A stretch of 64,000 nucleotides of DNA from Cymbomonas tetramitiformis. Its lineage: Eukaryota > Chlorophyta > Pyramimonadophyceae > Pyramimonadales > Pyramimonadaceae. The notes under the pieces are model-generated. The model did not search any database. It was not told the origin of the DNA and saw only the letters and a list, made by a program, of their open reading frames with translations. The stretch is taken from positions 1-64,000 of the forward strand of contig LGRX02028683.1 in NCBI GenBank assembly GCA_001247695.2. Reading direction: 5' to 3'. Within the stretch, counting starts at the first letter, position 1; every line of letters begins with the position of its first letter. The position numbers and the translations under genes were made by a program. Below, one piece after another: positions 27,791-40,500 of this stretch.

Positions 27791-28906
27791 GCGGACGATA
27801 TGCTCCGCGGAGCCGCAGGCGAAGCATCGGCGGACCTTCGGTGCATCGGGGCGGGAGAGACCAGGTGGTGGTGGCAATGGGGTAACTGCCGCGGCAGCGG
27901 TGGTGGTGGGCCCATTCTCCAGCATGGCGAGTGCTGGGCGGTTCGAGGAGGGGGGCCGTCTGAAGAAGGGGGTACGAGGAGGTGGGTTCGCGAAAGAGAC
28001 AGTACGGGGAGGGCGGTCTTGAGTGCGCCTCTGAGCTGCCTCCGTGTCGATGTCATTCTCCACCTCCTCTGCGACCTCCCGTATCTTCAACAGGGCGTTG
28101 TGGGTGCCCGGGATATCGCCAGTAGCAGCCTTCCTTTCCCACTCCTCTGGCTTGGAGACGTCCAGGTGGATGGCCCTCAGGCGCCGCATTACCTTGGGCG
28201 CGTACTTCAACCCTCGGCGGTACGTGGAGAGCATGGACAGGTTGGACATCTCAACGCAGTTGGGGACCCTGCCGGCCAGGAAGTTGACCGAGGCCATGCG
28301 GGTCTCCAGCCGCGAAAAGTACTCCGCCGCGGTCTCGTTCGACGCCTGCTTCAGTGCGATAGCCTCGCCGTGCGCGTTCTCCAGGTAGCCCTGTGTCAGG
28401 GAGCACACCGCCAGGTCGCTGAAGAACACGTCCAACTCCACGTAGCGCCGGTGCCAAGCCTGGTCGGACCTGAAGGTCCCCGCCGCACGCTCTAGGAACC
28501 TCTTCTGCTGGTCTTGTAGGGTGTGCTCCTTGAAGCTCCAGAGGAGGCTCGACACGCTCGCCTGGTACTCCGATACGGACGGCGTACAGCTGGGAGTGGT
28601 CAGCGCCTTTGACTTTTCTGAGCCTGTTTGAGCCCCCACTGTTAAGGGAACGTTATACTGATGTTTCGTGACTTTTGGGAACGTTATTTGGATTCCTTCT
28701 TCGAAAAAAAAAGACTTTTCTGACGTAAAAGTTGCGCCCAGTATCCCAAAAGCACAGGTCTCCCCCTGCAGTATAACGAAAGTTACGAGAAGGTCGTGGT
28801 TGAACGCGCGGAGACCGTTCAAAGTAACGCAATTGATACCAAATGTGCCCGTGGGCAGTACGACAGATGCTCGGAATAATGGTTTTGATTGAACGTGTAA
28901 AGGCAC
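27791..28906 (-). pseudogene. Ty3/gypsy element A gag, interrupted after the zinc knuckle
   Basis: The minus-strand frame is open from 28906 and runs across the hAT boundary to 27704. The gag-like part starts near 28620 (VSEYQASVSSLLWSFKEH) and contains a retrotransposon gag core (FLERAAGTFRSDQAWHRRY, AAEYFSRLETRMASVNF). A Pro/Arg-rich tail and a CCHC knuckle (CFACGSAEHIVRNC) follow. Gag forms the particle that packages element RNA. The hAT element begins 8 bp after this knuckle; the rest of gag is at 23898-23637. About 100 residues upstream of 28620 do not look like gag and may be LTR or leader sequence. Confidence 0.8.
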
Positions 28907-29900
28907 ACAATTCGGATTTTTTAATATACTGGATCAGGGCCAGATTGAGGTACAAACGATAATTCGGTTCCGAGTTCTGAAGGCTAAACACTTCACAAGT
29001 GCTCTACTTATTCACTCGTCACTCAGGTTGCAGGGTCAACCACCCGGCAGCCGATGTCACACTACGGCTCAACGTTCAATTCCCGATTCGATCTCATTTC
29101 TAATTCCGATTCGTCATTCTCGATTCAGATGTTACGTCGACAGACTGACACGATGACTGCCACACAGTACTGTCATACTACTGTACTGTCATACTGTCAT
29201 ACTGTCATAGCGTCATACTGTCATACTGTCATAACCTTAATATCTGATATTCGATTTCATTGTCTTTTCAACCCCGATGCGAATCTGACCATTCTTCGAG
29301 GGTCTGACTGAGTTCCACGATGACACCCCCCACAGTACTGTCATACTACTATAGTGTCATAGTGTCATACTGCCATACTGTCATAGTGTCATACTGTCAT
29401 ACCCCGGACATCTGGTACTCATTCTCATCGTGATCTCAAGCCCAATTTCACTGTCATCGTGCCAATCCCAGATTACTCCCGATGACACACATACCGACGC
29501 ATAGGCATAGGCATATCGGCTCACGCCGTGCCTCCGGGCACATACGGATTATTTGCGCTAGCCGTCGACGCCTTTGCGAACGATGATCGGACGATTTAAC
29601 AATTTATAATCGAACGATTCTCGACCTTATATATACAACTGATCGACGAAAACCCTTACAGTGCCCACGCGTTTTTAAGCAACTTCAAAATAAGCAACCA
29701 GCGCCGGAATTCCGAAAATTTAAGCAATTTTCAGCGTTTGCAAAACCGCTGGAATTTGGCATATGTGCCGTAAGCAATTCCAGCGCCGTTATTAGCAGTC
29801 GTTGGAAATTGCTTAATCCGCTAAAAATTTCGCTGGAAATTGCTTAATCCGCCACACGGCCGTACGGGGCACCCGGCGATGAACCAACGACATTCCGGTC
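28907..29900. other. non-coding stretch with simple repeats
   Basis: No gene is seen. A TACTGTCA-type repeat fills 29160-29240 and 29330-29405. A short inverted repeat, TAAGCAATTTTCAGCG (29721-29736) against CGCTGGAAATTGCTTA (29831-29846), is one of several AAGCAATT copies between 29690 and 29850. Confidence 0.6.
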
Positions 29901-29908
29901 ACTCATGA

Positions 29909-31456
29909 TCATTTTGGAAGCATTTCAAACCAAAAACAAAAAAATAAATTTTTTGGAAGGAGTGACTTCTTCCAATTCAGAGCGTTCGTCGTTATAGTGT
30001 CATCCATGAAAATGACAAGGAACCGATCGATGAAGTCGAAGAATGCCCGATTTCCTACACGTAGAGCGGTTGCAGGAGCATTGGTCAATCCGAAAGGCAT
30101 AACTGTCCACTCATAGGAACCGTATCTGGTGCGAATAGCTGTTTTGTGAATGTCATCTGGATGTATAGGGATCTGATGGAAAAACCGATTGAAGTCGAAT
30201 CTGCTAAACCATCGTGCACCTTTTAGCTGTTCAAGAAGGGTGTCGTGAGGTGGCAATGGATACGTGTCCTTAATTGTGATGTTATTAAGGGCTCGATAAT
30301 CACAATACATCCTCCACTTCCCACCTGGCTTAGGAGCGAAAATGATAGGACATCCATATGGAGATGATGAAGGACGAAGGATACCCAATTCGACATATTT
30401 GATGATCTGTCGTTTGAGCCCTTCCATCATGGGCACTGGTATGGTACGAACTGGCTGCGATGGCGGCTTGTGTCCAGGTTCAATGTTGATTCGATGATAA
30501 CCACCTTCAAACCGTTCTGGCCTATGACCAGCTGGAAGATCCTCCTGGAATATGTCTGAAAAGTCTTCCCTCATCTGATCACGTGCTGCTGTGACCTCTG
30601 GGTCTTCCATAGTGGTGTCTGAGTCTGCTGTTGCGAAGACCAGTTCACCATCGACCTCTGAGAGAAAGAAGAGATAAGCTACGGCTTCTTCAGCCGAACC
30701 ACTAGATCGAATACGACGTAGGTGCTTTCTCATGGTGGTGGCACTGACCAATTCCATTTCAGGAAGGTCATCTGAGCCTGGAGTCTGTTCAACTCTGGAA
30801 AGTACTGTGCGAACACTGGAGCCTGATGAGTGCTTCCTAGTGATCGTCAGGTTTTTGGATTGGAAGTCAATGTGTGGATTTCTCCTCTCCAACCAATCTT
30901 GACCCAGGATGACAGCGAAGGGTTTCATGTCAATGATGTAGAAATCCTCTGTGTCCTTATACTTACCCAGCGTAAATGTAGCATTGGGAAGATAGGATGT
31001 ACAGGGTAGTTAGCTTCCTCCAGCCAATCCCACTGAAAATGATGAGGAATCTGTGGGTGCAATACCAAGCTGAGCAGCGAACTGTCTGTCGATGAAAGAC
31101 GATGTAGCTCCTGGATCTACCAATATGTGAGTACTCTGTCCATATCCTTTCCCTTTGTACAACAACAACTTCTTCTGTGATTTCAGCTGTGCTGTCTGAG
31201 ACTGCATCTGTGCGATGTGCTCTGAGGGAGTGTCCATCTGCTGAAACTGTAATGTCAGACTGGAAAGGACTTCTTCTGAGATACTCTCAACCCGGTCACT
31301 TGCTTCAGTGGCATCTTCAGGCTGATTTACCTTGGGGGTGCTCTCATCACTGGTACCTGTGCGGTACCCTGAGAGTTTCCCTGAGGAGCTGGAGCTGAAG
31401 CTGGAATTGGAGCTGGAGCTGCAACTGCTGCATTGATGTTGTGCTGACTCTTTAGC
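29909..31456 (-). pseudogene. Ty3/gypsy element B: gag end, protease and truncated reverse transcriptase
   Basis: This is the part of element B downstream of LINE 2. Gag resumes after the target duplication (ELKSQHNINAAV) and runs into a stop near 31327. A different phase carries the linker and the retropepsin, with VDPGATSSFID as the active-site motif. An in-frame TAA follows at about 31010. The frame then continues through a retroviral-type aspartic fold end (ILGQDWLERRNPHIDF) into RT with KWRMYCDYRALN, RFDFNRFFHQIPI, TVMPFGLTNAPAT and FMDD. The sequence is lost soon after the FMDD motif, so RT thumb, RNase H and integrase are missing. It should make RNA-dependent DNA polymerase in an intact copy; here it is dead. 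Confidence 0.85.
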
Positions 31457-31465
31457 TCCTTAACC

Positions 31466-31512
31466 AAAGAAAAAAAGAAAAAAAGAAAAAATGTGACTCT
31501 TCCTACTGGAAG
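31466..31512 (-). other. LINE 2 3' stem-loop and T-rich tail
   Basis: In element sense a CTTCC-AGTA-GGAAG stem-loop (31512-31499) is followed by seven bases and then T-runs broken by single C, ending at the target duplication. The arrangement is the same as at the ends of LINE 1 and LINE 3. Confidence 0.7.
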
Positions 31513-34500
31513 CGTGATATTTGAAGGTGCACAGCTGTTACGCCTGCCCCTAGTCACATGCACAATCAAGGCGGCTTCTTACTGTTTTTTAGAGCCTTCT
31601 CCTTCTCCGACCTGCTGTGTGAAATCAACATCTTGGCAGCCCATTCCACCGCGATGCTACTGATTTTCTTGAGGAGGGCTTCCGCTTCCTTCTTGTTGAA
31701 GCCGAGGTGTTGCGTGAGAGCCCTTGCGTTGTGTTCATATACCGACCCCGTGGTTCCGAAAACCATCGGGTGAAAGAACACTTTATAGCCTTTGGATCTG
31801 AGTAGCTCCATAAGGGGCTCATACTTGTTGAGTTTATCGTGAAGGGACACATACCAGCGAGTGTCCCACGTGAAGGCCACCTCTATGAGGTGGATTTCTC
31901 CCACATCCTCCCTGTGGGTGTTTTCCGGCCTGCCTGGGGGGGCGTCCCTGACGTCCTCTGCACCCTTGATCATGACAATATCTACAAAGTGTGGTATGTC
32001 GTCTGGGGGGTCCTTCGCCCCCGGGTGGTCCCTTCCGTCCCTACGGCACTGACCCCTTCTGAGTACGAAGTCCGGTATCGGGCGGGTACATTTGTTAGTC
32101 CCGTCTAGCCCAGCGTGGTGCGCGATCCAGATCGGACTGGCGCCCGTTCGTCCCTTCCTGATCGCTTCGTAAAGGGTCCTTGCCACTTCGTTGTGCCTGG
32201 CTGTGGCCATGTTCATGCTGGTCTCGTCTTTGCATCCAGCCAGCCTGTGTGCCGGAGTGTCCCTCCTCCCGCAGAGGGCGCAGTCCGGGACCGGGTATTT
32301 GTTCGGCCATATGAGGTGCTTTCTGGCAGTCGTCATGAGGACCCCAAACCGGCACCTTAGAATCAGGGACCTGAGCGTCGGTGGAGTAACCTTCCAGAAG
32401 TGATTGGATATTCCTGGTATCGACTTGTCCTGGAGAATTTCCCGCGGGGGCTCCTCCAATCTTCTTCCCATGTGTGTCTCGACTGCGGCAGCGTCTGCGT
32501 GGCTTGTGGCGGCCCTGTCTCCGTTTCTCCGGTGCATGGCCTCCCGGTCCCTGTTTCTCTTTCTTTTTCTCTCTGGGGCCGCCTCCTGGTAGGCGTCTAT
32601 CGCTTGTTGTGGAACGTCCGTCAGGTTCTGGAGTTCCGACTCTCCCAGGTCCATCTCCATCATCGAGCGGCACAGACCGTCAATTGGGTCCTCACGTTCT
32701 GCCTCCTCGATTGCTTGCATCATCTCTCTGTCTGGCGAGTTCATGGCCCCCCTCTCGCCCATGTCCAGAGGCGGCCCCCGCGTCTCATCGAATTCCCAGA
32801 GTAGGTCCCACTCGTCCTGAGTGGTCACTTGATCCCGCGGGTGTACCTGTTCCTGGTCGCCCGGCTCCCGTCGCTCCGGCGGGTCGTCCTGGCTCCAGGG
32901 AGCGTGCTGGAGTTCCTCCAGGAGCATCGGCTCCTGGAGATTCTCCCCTGGTGTCCCCATTTCCACGTTCTGTCGGCCCCGGTCGGGGCCTTGGGCTGGC
33001 CCTGGGGCGCCGGTCGTGGGGTTCTTTGTCATAGAGCCCTCTACTGGGATGGCTCCCTCCCGATTTCCCCTGCCGGGTGTTCCCCATTCTTCCCACGGGC
33101 TGCTCGGGGGCTGTAGCCATTTTCTCACTGACCTGTGCTGTGTCGATTTTAGTGCAATCCTTCCTGCCACATACCTTTCCACCGCCCCCTCCCCCTGCAG
33201 GGGCCTCATCGATTCACCATCTCGGGCATTGGCTACGAGCGTGTACATGGTCCTGTTGTCCCATGGGTCAATTTGGGTGGTGCCCTCCTGGTTTTCTGCT
33301 GCCTGTTTGGCCGCCTCATCTGCCTTGTCGTTGCCCTTTACCCCCGTGTGGCTTTTGACCTTCCTGAGTGAGACCTTCGTTCCCTGGCTGTTATGCTGTT
33401 CTACCAGGGAGAGTATATCCTCAAGCAAATCCCTGTGTCTGTGGCCCTCCATCGTGTGGGGTCTGGATAACATGTTGAGTATTTGGTACATACTGCAGAG
33501 GCTGTCCGTGCAGATTGCTATCTCGCCCGGTGTTGTGCATTCTCTGGCCCTGAGTGCCGCGTGGATCGCCAGGAGTTCCGCCCTGTTGATGGTGAGGTGT
33601 CCACCCGTCGACCACGTGCCCCTCCAAGTTCTGGGGTTTTCATCCCCTCTGGGGTCCCAGTAGGCCGCTCCCACTCTATGTAACCCCCCTTCTTCCTCTG
33701 GGTCCAGTCGCGACCCATCCGTATAGAGGAACGAGGTTGCATCCCAGGCTTTGTTGATTTCCTCTAGGGTTCTGGAACGTCCGGTTTTGTGCTTAATGGG
33801 ACACGTGGGGAACCTCTCCCTTACTTCCGTGTGTCCCCTGTCCCTGTCTTGTCTGCTGAAGAGCATGGGAGTGCGCTCCATTGCCTTTAGCCATCTGGCC
33901 CTCGAGTCCTCTTTGATCTTGTCCAAAGGCCATGCCGTGTTCGCCGCATGGTACTCCGTGATCGTGACCTCGGCGAGTCCCCTGTCGCGCCATGTTTGTC
34001 TCATGGCCCTCGCCGCCTCCGGGGTGCGGTCTTCCTTGGGGACCTCACCCCCTTCGTTCCCCCATCCCTGTCTGCGCGACATGCTCGGTATTTCCCATTT
34101 TCTCATCGGGTGAGGGTCGAAGATCATGTCGTATTGACTAGTGTTCTCCATCGCGTTTTTGACCGCCACCATGTCTGACACTGCGTCCGAGGTGTGGACC
34201 CTCGGGTTGGCCGGCCTGAGGTTCCGAATCGTGTGGTACTTACGGACCGTGCAGTACGTGCTGCGCTGCAGGGCCTTCCCGACTAGTTCCGCCGCCCCTT
34301 CTGGGTCCGGGCAGAATTTTTGCCATCCCTCTGCGTTGGCAACAACTAGGATCCTAACTCCCCAGTTGCTGTAGTCCTTCTTCGTGACGCCTGATACCGT
34401 GGTGCCTCCCCAGTGGTCTGGGGGAAGGAACGTAAAGCTTTTTCTTGGGATCACCCCAAATTCATGTATCCTAGTATCTCCATACCTCCTGCAGTATGCC

Positions 34501-37500
34501 TTGGCTGGCGTTCTCGTCCAGGCCGGGTAAATTCCTACCCCCAGTACCGGGGTTTTCGCCATGGTGGACATCAGGGCCTCCTGAAGCGCTTTGTCTAGGT
34601 CTGCCGCTGTGTACTCCGGATTGAACTCGAAGGCGCCCAGTTCTCCCCATCGGGTGTCCCATGCAGACCCTTTGGATCCGAAAATCTTGTCCCTGTCGAA
34701 CTTGGAGCAGTATGTCGCCGTGTGGCTGTGTACGTTGAGCGGCGACGCGAATATCTCCGCCTGGATCCCGAAGGCCTCCTGGAGCGCTTGCATAATTTCT
34801 GGAGGGAGCGTCCAGTGATTTTGCAGTGCAGTTTTCTTGACTTCCTCCTCCTCCTCGCAGGAATATCTTTTGAGCAGGAGGACTACTTCTGTGGCGAATC
34901 CGTGGACTGTGCCCAGCTGTGGCTCCCGCTCCTCGAAGGACCTCCGTCGCTCTTCCCCCGCCCTTGTATGGGTCTGATCTGCGCTGTCCGTGCCCGCCGC
35001 GGCCACATATCTGTCGTAGAGCCTATCGAGTACCTCTTCTTTGAGGGCGCCTACCATCTTGCCCCGCTCGTCGTGCGCGAACACGTGGTGCCTGCCTGTC
35101 TCTGTCGTGAGCGTGCACTTGCCCGAGGGTGCTGCGTCCCAGTCTGGGTTAAAGGGTTCAGTGTCTATGTTGAGCTCGGTGACCCCCGGCCAGTAGTGGG
35201 CATGCCTCGTGGGAGCTCCTGACAGCGGTTCTCTTTCTGTGTGTCTCCGAGCCTGCTGTGCTTCCCGCTCCTTGTTGTGGAACGTGTCGGTCTCTCGTTC
35301 GGCTCGGCTCGGGTTCATTCCCGCAATTCCTCCTGTCAGCAGTGTGTCCTCTTCGACCCATGTCTCCCCTTGTGGGCGAATTGGCCCAAGCAGGTATTCC
35401 CTGCTTCCCCAGTGCGTCCTAGCCGCTAGGATTGTGGTGTTCTCGGACGCCTCAACGGCCTGGGGTTCCTCCTCCGTTTCTTCGAGCACCTCCGGATCAT
35501 TGGCAACCGTCGGGCCAGCGCCTACCGAGAGCTCCATGGTGTCTATCCTCCACCACCTGTTCCTGCTCCGGCAGTCATTAACAGGGGGGTGCGTTGCCCA
35601 TGCGACTTGTTCACTGCTTACGAGGTGCGTGGCCATCAGCCTAACCGCGTCTCTCGAGAATCCGATTTTGGCCGCATGCTGGAACAACTCCCCCGTCCTG
35701 ACATCTCCTTTGGACAATTGAGCGAGGACCCATGTCCTCAGCATCATGATCTGCGCCGCGGTCCCTTTCCATTTCGTGCCTCTGCCATCTTCCAGGCTAA
35801 CTGTGACCCGGTGGGGGCTTGTTTCCCTCTGGGGTGTCTGCGCAGGCGGGTTCGGCCTGGGTCTGATCTCCTCGCTCTCCTTTGTGGCCTGGGGGCTTTG
35901 TATGATCTGCCTGGTCCTTTTCTCACCGACCTTCGGGAGCTCCCGGGCGTGCCTGGGGGTTTCTGGCACCGTGTTTGCCTGGGTCTGTCTGGTCGGGCTC
36001 CTCCTGACTTGCATTGGCCCCGCGCTTGCCTCTTCCTGGATTTCGTCATCCACCTCCTCGAAGGAGATTGGGTCATGAATCTCTCCCTCCCCGTGGAACA
36101 CGTGGTGGCGCTCCCGTTGTTCTAATTCTCCTATGCGCGCCATGATTGGGCCTCTCATGGCTTTCCTGTATCCCTTGGAGGTCGTAGCTTCTCCGCCCAC
36201 CGGGGGCCCATGCAGCCCGATCCAGGACTCCCACCTCTCTCCTGTGGTGGACCTATTCCATTCCTGCCACTTGTCAATCATGTAGCACACCCAGACTCCG
36301 CATTGGTATCCGTCTCGTTGGTGTGCGACCCCCATGTTGGAGACCGTTACGTTGACCGGCGGCCATCCCGGCGGTCCTGCCCACTGTCTCAGCGCCGTCA
36401 TTAGGCGCGTGTCTTCCCCCCCCATTGGGTCGTAGAGGTAGATTGAAACACTGGTGTCCTCATTTTTTCCGAATAGGAGCACATTCCAGTGGCTGCCGTC
36501 GCAAGTCAGGACAAAGGAAAATCCCTCGTCCCGGACCGTTTCCATCGTGTTGCGCATCTGCGCCTCGTATTGTTCCGACTGCTCGAACTCGGTTCCGTTG
36601 AGGGCATCCGCGAGTTTCGTCTGGTGCATCGACACTGTGTCCAAGCCCGTCGTGCAGAGGCTGTGGGTTTCCACTTGTATGGAGCTAAGCCACGCCTCCC
36701 TGCCTCTGGTGTCCGAGAAGACCCCTTCCGTCCTGTGCCTGGGGGTGCCCTCCCCCCGGGGCTCGTTTCCTCTTCTTCCTCCCCCCTTCAGGAGGCTGTC
36801 CGCATGGGACCCCTCAGGGCGGTTTCTCCTCATCGCCCTCCTGCTGTCCATCGCCTCCTTCTCGGTGAGTCTTGCTCCGGCTCTGGCTGCGTGTCGCAGG
36901 TCTGAGAGGAATTTTTCCGCCTTGGGTCTCACGCCTACGGAGTCCATTATCATGACTCTACCCCCCGGGTCCTCAAGCAGGGTGGGTCTGACTCCAATAT
37001 CGTGGCATTTAAAGGCGTCTTCGTGGTCTTCTTCGTCCTTGGCGCAATAACCTGTCGCCATTTGTTTTAAGGCGTTTTTGGCTTGCATGGAGGTCGTGGG
37101 GGGTCCTCTTCTTCCTGCGTGCCACAGCGATCGCGGGCCCCATTTGGATTGAGTGGGGTGGAAGCCCTCTTCCCAAGTGGTTAGTTCTTCCCCTTCGGTC
37201 GCCTGGGGTTCTGCCAACCTTTGGAACCCTAGAGCGTTGTGTGCCTCTTTGGACGGCATAAACTGGGGTTTGAGGGTGAGGTTTTTCGGGTTGTCCCAGA
37301 ATCGCGTGTCGTTGGGCTTGTCAGCGAGCGCTTCGCATATATATGGGTACAGCATGAGCATGAAGGTTCGCATGCGCCCTTGAAACCTGGCGGGGACTTT
37401 TGTTTTTGCTTCTCTGAGGCTGCACGCACGGGTGCCCCCTTCGCCACATAAAACCCCTCCTCCACGAAAGGGAGCAGAGGCAGCAGCGTGGTCAGACTAA

Positions 37501-40500
37501 GCGGAATTTCCTCCTGGTCATTGACTGAATAGATCTTCACGCTCTCCTCACCCGTGTCCTGGTCAACGACCGTTCTGTGTCTGCCTTCGAGCGCACTCGG
37601 GAAGGGCTTCCGAACCGCGTTCGCAAGTTTGGAGATGACCCCGTGCTGGGTGTTAATCAGGTCCGCCAGCAGCGGTCCAGATCCTGTGAGCAAGACTTGG
37701 TGCTCACGTAGCACCGCAAGTTGCCGGGCTGTGCAGCACCTGTCGAGTTCCCCAGTTCTGACCGTACCGTCCACCTGTCCCTGCCTGCGGTTGTAATGAT
37801 ACCTGACTAGCCCCCTCGTGGTGGCACTAAGTTGAGAGGTCTGCTTGACATGAAAGGCCTCACTTTCCCTGAACACCTCTCTCGGCCTTTCTCGAAGGTC
37901 TTCCCTGGTGGCGGTGGCCATCTGCAGGGCGCTCGCCACACTTTGTGCGTACGTGGCCAGCAGTGGTGTGTGCCCAAGCCCGTAGGAGGTTTTCGGGAGT
38001 GCCGTGTAGCAATTAGCGGTGCCTCTTGGCAATCCATTAAGGAGCTTGTATGCCCCACCGATAATCGCGTCTAGGTCCTCGATTTCCTTGGTAGAAAAAA
38101 TTCCTAAGGGAAGGGCATATCTTAGCTGTCCTATAATTGCCGAGCGGAGGACTTCCTCCTGCTGTCCGCTCGTCAGGGGGGAGTGGAGGAGCGCCTGTAT
38201 CCTTTCCCTTGCCTGCAGAAAGGAGGCTTGCTTTTGGACCGTCCAGTCCCCCGAGAGGGCCACTTGTATCCCAAGGTACTTGTATGGGTCATCCGGGTGG
38301 AGGTACGGGAATCCATGCTTGCCTACCCTGGGGGTGCGCATGGTGACATCCTCGTATGTCTCCTCAGGGATTGGAGACCCTTTTTCGTCCGTTCCCGTGA
38401 TTCCGCATTTGGTCTTGTTGATTCGAAGTCCACTCCAGTTGGAGTAGAGCTCCAGCTTCCTGACTTGCACTGCCAGTTGCGTTGCCGACTCCGCGATCAG
38501 GGCGAGATCGTCCACGTATGCCGCCGAGGAAGTGCGAATTGGTTTGTCCGAATCCGTGAGGCGGTGCAGATACCCCTTGTTGCCCGCCTTGAGCCAGCGT
38601 AGTAGGGGTTCCAAATAGAGAATAAAGAGAAGGGGGCTCAGCGAGTCTCCCTGCACTAGTCCCCTTTTGACCATGAGGGGCTCCGAGCTGTGGTGCTCTA
38701 TCTTTGAGGCCATCCTAAAAGGTGACTTGTGTGCCTCCCCCCCGTAGAGGTCCGCCACCACTCTGACCGCGTCCTCCGGGATCCCCAGGTACTTCATGGT
38801 GTGCTGGAGTCTGTCATGCTCCACCGACCCGTAGGCGTTCTCGAAGTCCACGTAGAGAACATGCAGTTGGCTGTGGGACAGTTTGCTGTCCTCGATAACA
38901 TGCTGCAGTCGAAGGAGCTGGTTGATCGTGCTTCTGTGTTTCCTAGAACCCATCTGCTCTTGGCTGTGGATACTGTTTACCTCGCAGAACGTGGATAGAA
39001 CCTCCGTGACCATTGCCGTATAAAGCTTGAGAATTGTGCGGAGAAGCCCTATGGGCCTGTAATTGGAAAACACAGAGGTGTCCCCTTTCTTATGTAGGTA
39101 GACGAAGGTGCCCAACTTCCATGTGCCTGGGGTTATCCCCGCTTTCCACATCGCCCTCATGAGCGAGAAGAGAAATTCGTGGAATTCCTCCGGCATAGCC
39201 TTGAGGATTTCATTTGGTACCGCATCCGGGCCGGCTGCCTTCCCATTGGGGAGCCGTTTGACAATTTGTCTGTAGAGTTCAATAGTGAGCCTGCTCCCAA
39301 GCTCCATCTTCCTCGGTCTTTGCCCCGGTTTCATGCTATCCGGGGCTTCCGCCGCCAGCCATGGCATCTCTTCGTCCAGTTGGTCCGTCCTGGGGTGTTC
39401 GAAGCAATATGGGTCCGAGTGGGCCATGTGCCCCGAAAAGGCCTCCGCGGTGGCCACCGCCCCGACCGCCATTTTGTTGTTTCTGTCCCATATCCCCAAG
39501 GTTCTTCCTTTCGGGAGTGCGTCGCGGTCTCTGAAGACGAACCTGTGGGCTGACTTTTTCATGCGATAGTAGTTACTACGGAATTGTTGGACAAATGTCT
39601 CCCAGGTTTCGGCTTTGTGGTCTTTGATAACGGACTTGGCTTCCTGCCTGAACCTGCGCATCTCAGACTCCGCCCACCAGTGGGGGTCTTCCGGCTCCGC
39701 ACACGTGTCAGGTCTGCCCTTCGCCGTGTCCCGTGGCTCCGCCATGGCTTCCTCTAGCAGTGCCGCGCTGGGGGTTTCCCCTGTTGCCTTTTCTATCGCA
39801 AGCATCTCCTGTAGGACCGCCGCTGCCTTCAGCGCTTTATCACGCTTCCTGAATTTAGCTTTTGGTAGTCTGACCCCTGTGTTGGGGTCCCTGGTGACCT
39901 TGGGCTTGCACCTGACGGTTTCGAGGGGGATCTCCACGGCCCGCATGGCTTGCTGAAGGACCCCATCAACTGCCTTCCCGGCCTCATCAATTCTTTCCCT
40001 GGCGTCCGGGCTTCCCCTTTCCGCCGCGTCGACCGCGTTTTCGATCACTGTCTTGAATTCATTTTCCCTGAGACTCGGTTGGAGCGCCGAGTCTATTGCC
40101 GCCTTCATTGAGCGTTGCAAGGCTTTGGAGATCGGGAATTGATATTTCGTGATCGGGTCGGGTTTCGCCTGCTCTTCCACTATCGGTGTGGTCGTGTGAA
40201 GCTTCCACAGCGGCACCGCCGCCACTGCCGCTTGGTGGTCGCTGCAGTGCCTGTGTGCCCTGGTGTCGATCGGGTGCCGTTCGTCAGCGATCCGCTGAAG
40301 CTCTTCTGACGCTAACCACCCATCGATTTTGTGGTCCCCAAACGTGGGTCCTTGCGGGCAGCTGATCTCTGCAAGGCCCGCCCGGTCAGACATCTCTCTC
40401 CATGCACGGTGTTCTATCCCGTCTTGCTCTCTGGGGATCTCCGCGACGTTGAAGTCTCCCCCCACCACCATGTGCTCCCCCTTCCTGGAAGCCACTGCGG

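Noticed and set aside
28630..28990. piggyBac-like end (TTAAGGGAACG) before gypsy A gag
   Set aside because: Only one TTAA end with a weak inverted partner (CGTTATACTG against CAGTATAACG) was found; no second terminus or duplication.
29160..29405. Possible CRISPR-like array
   Set aside because: Units are contiguous simple repeats without unique spacers, in a eukaryotic context.
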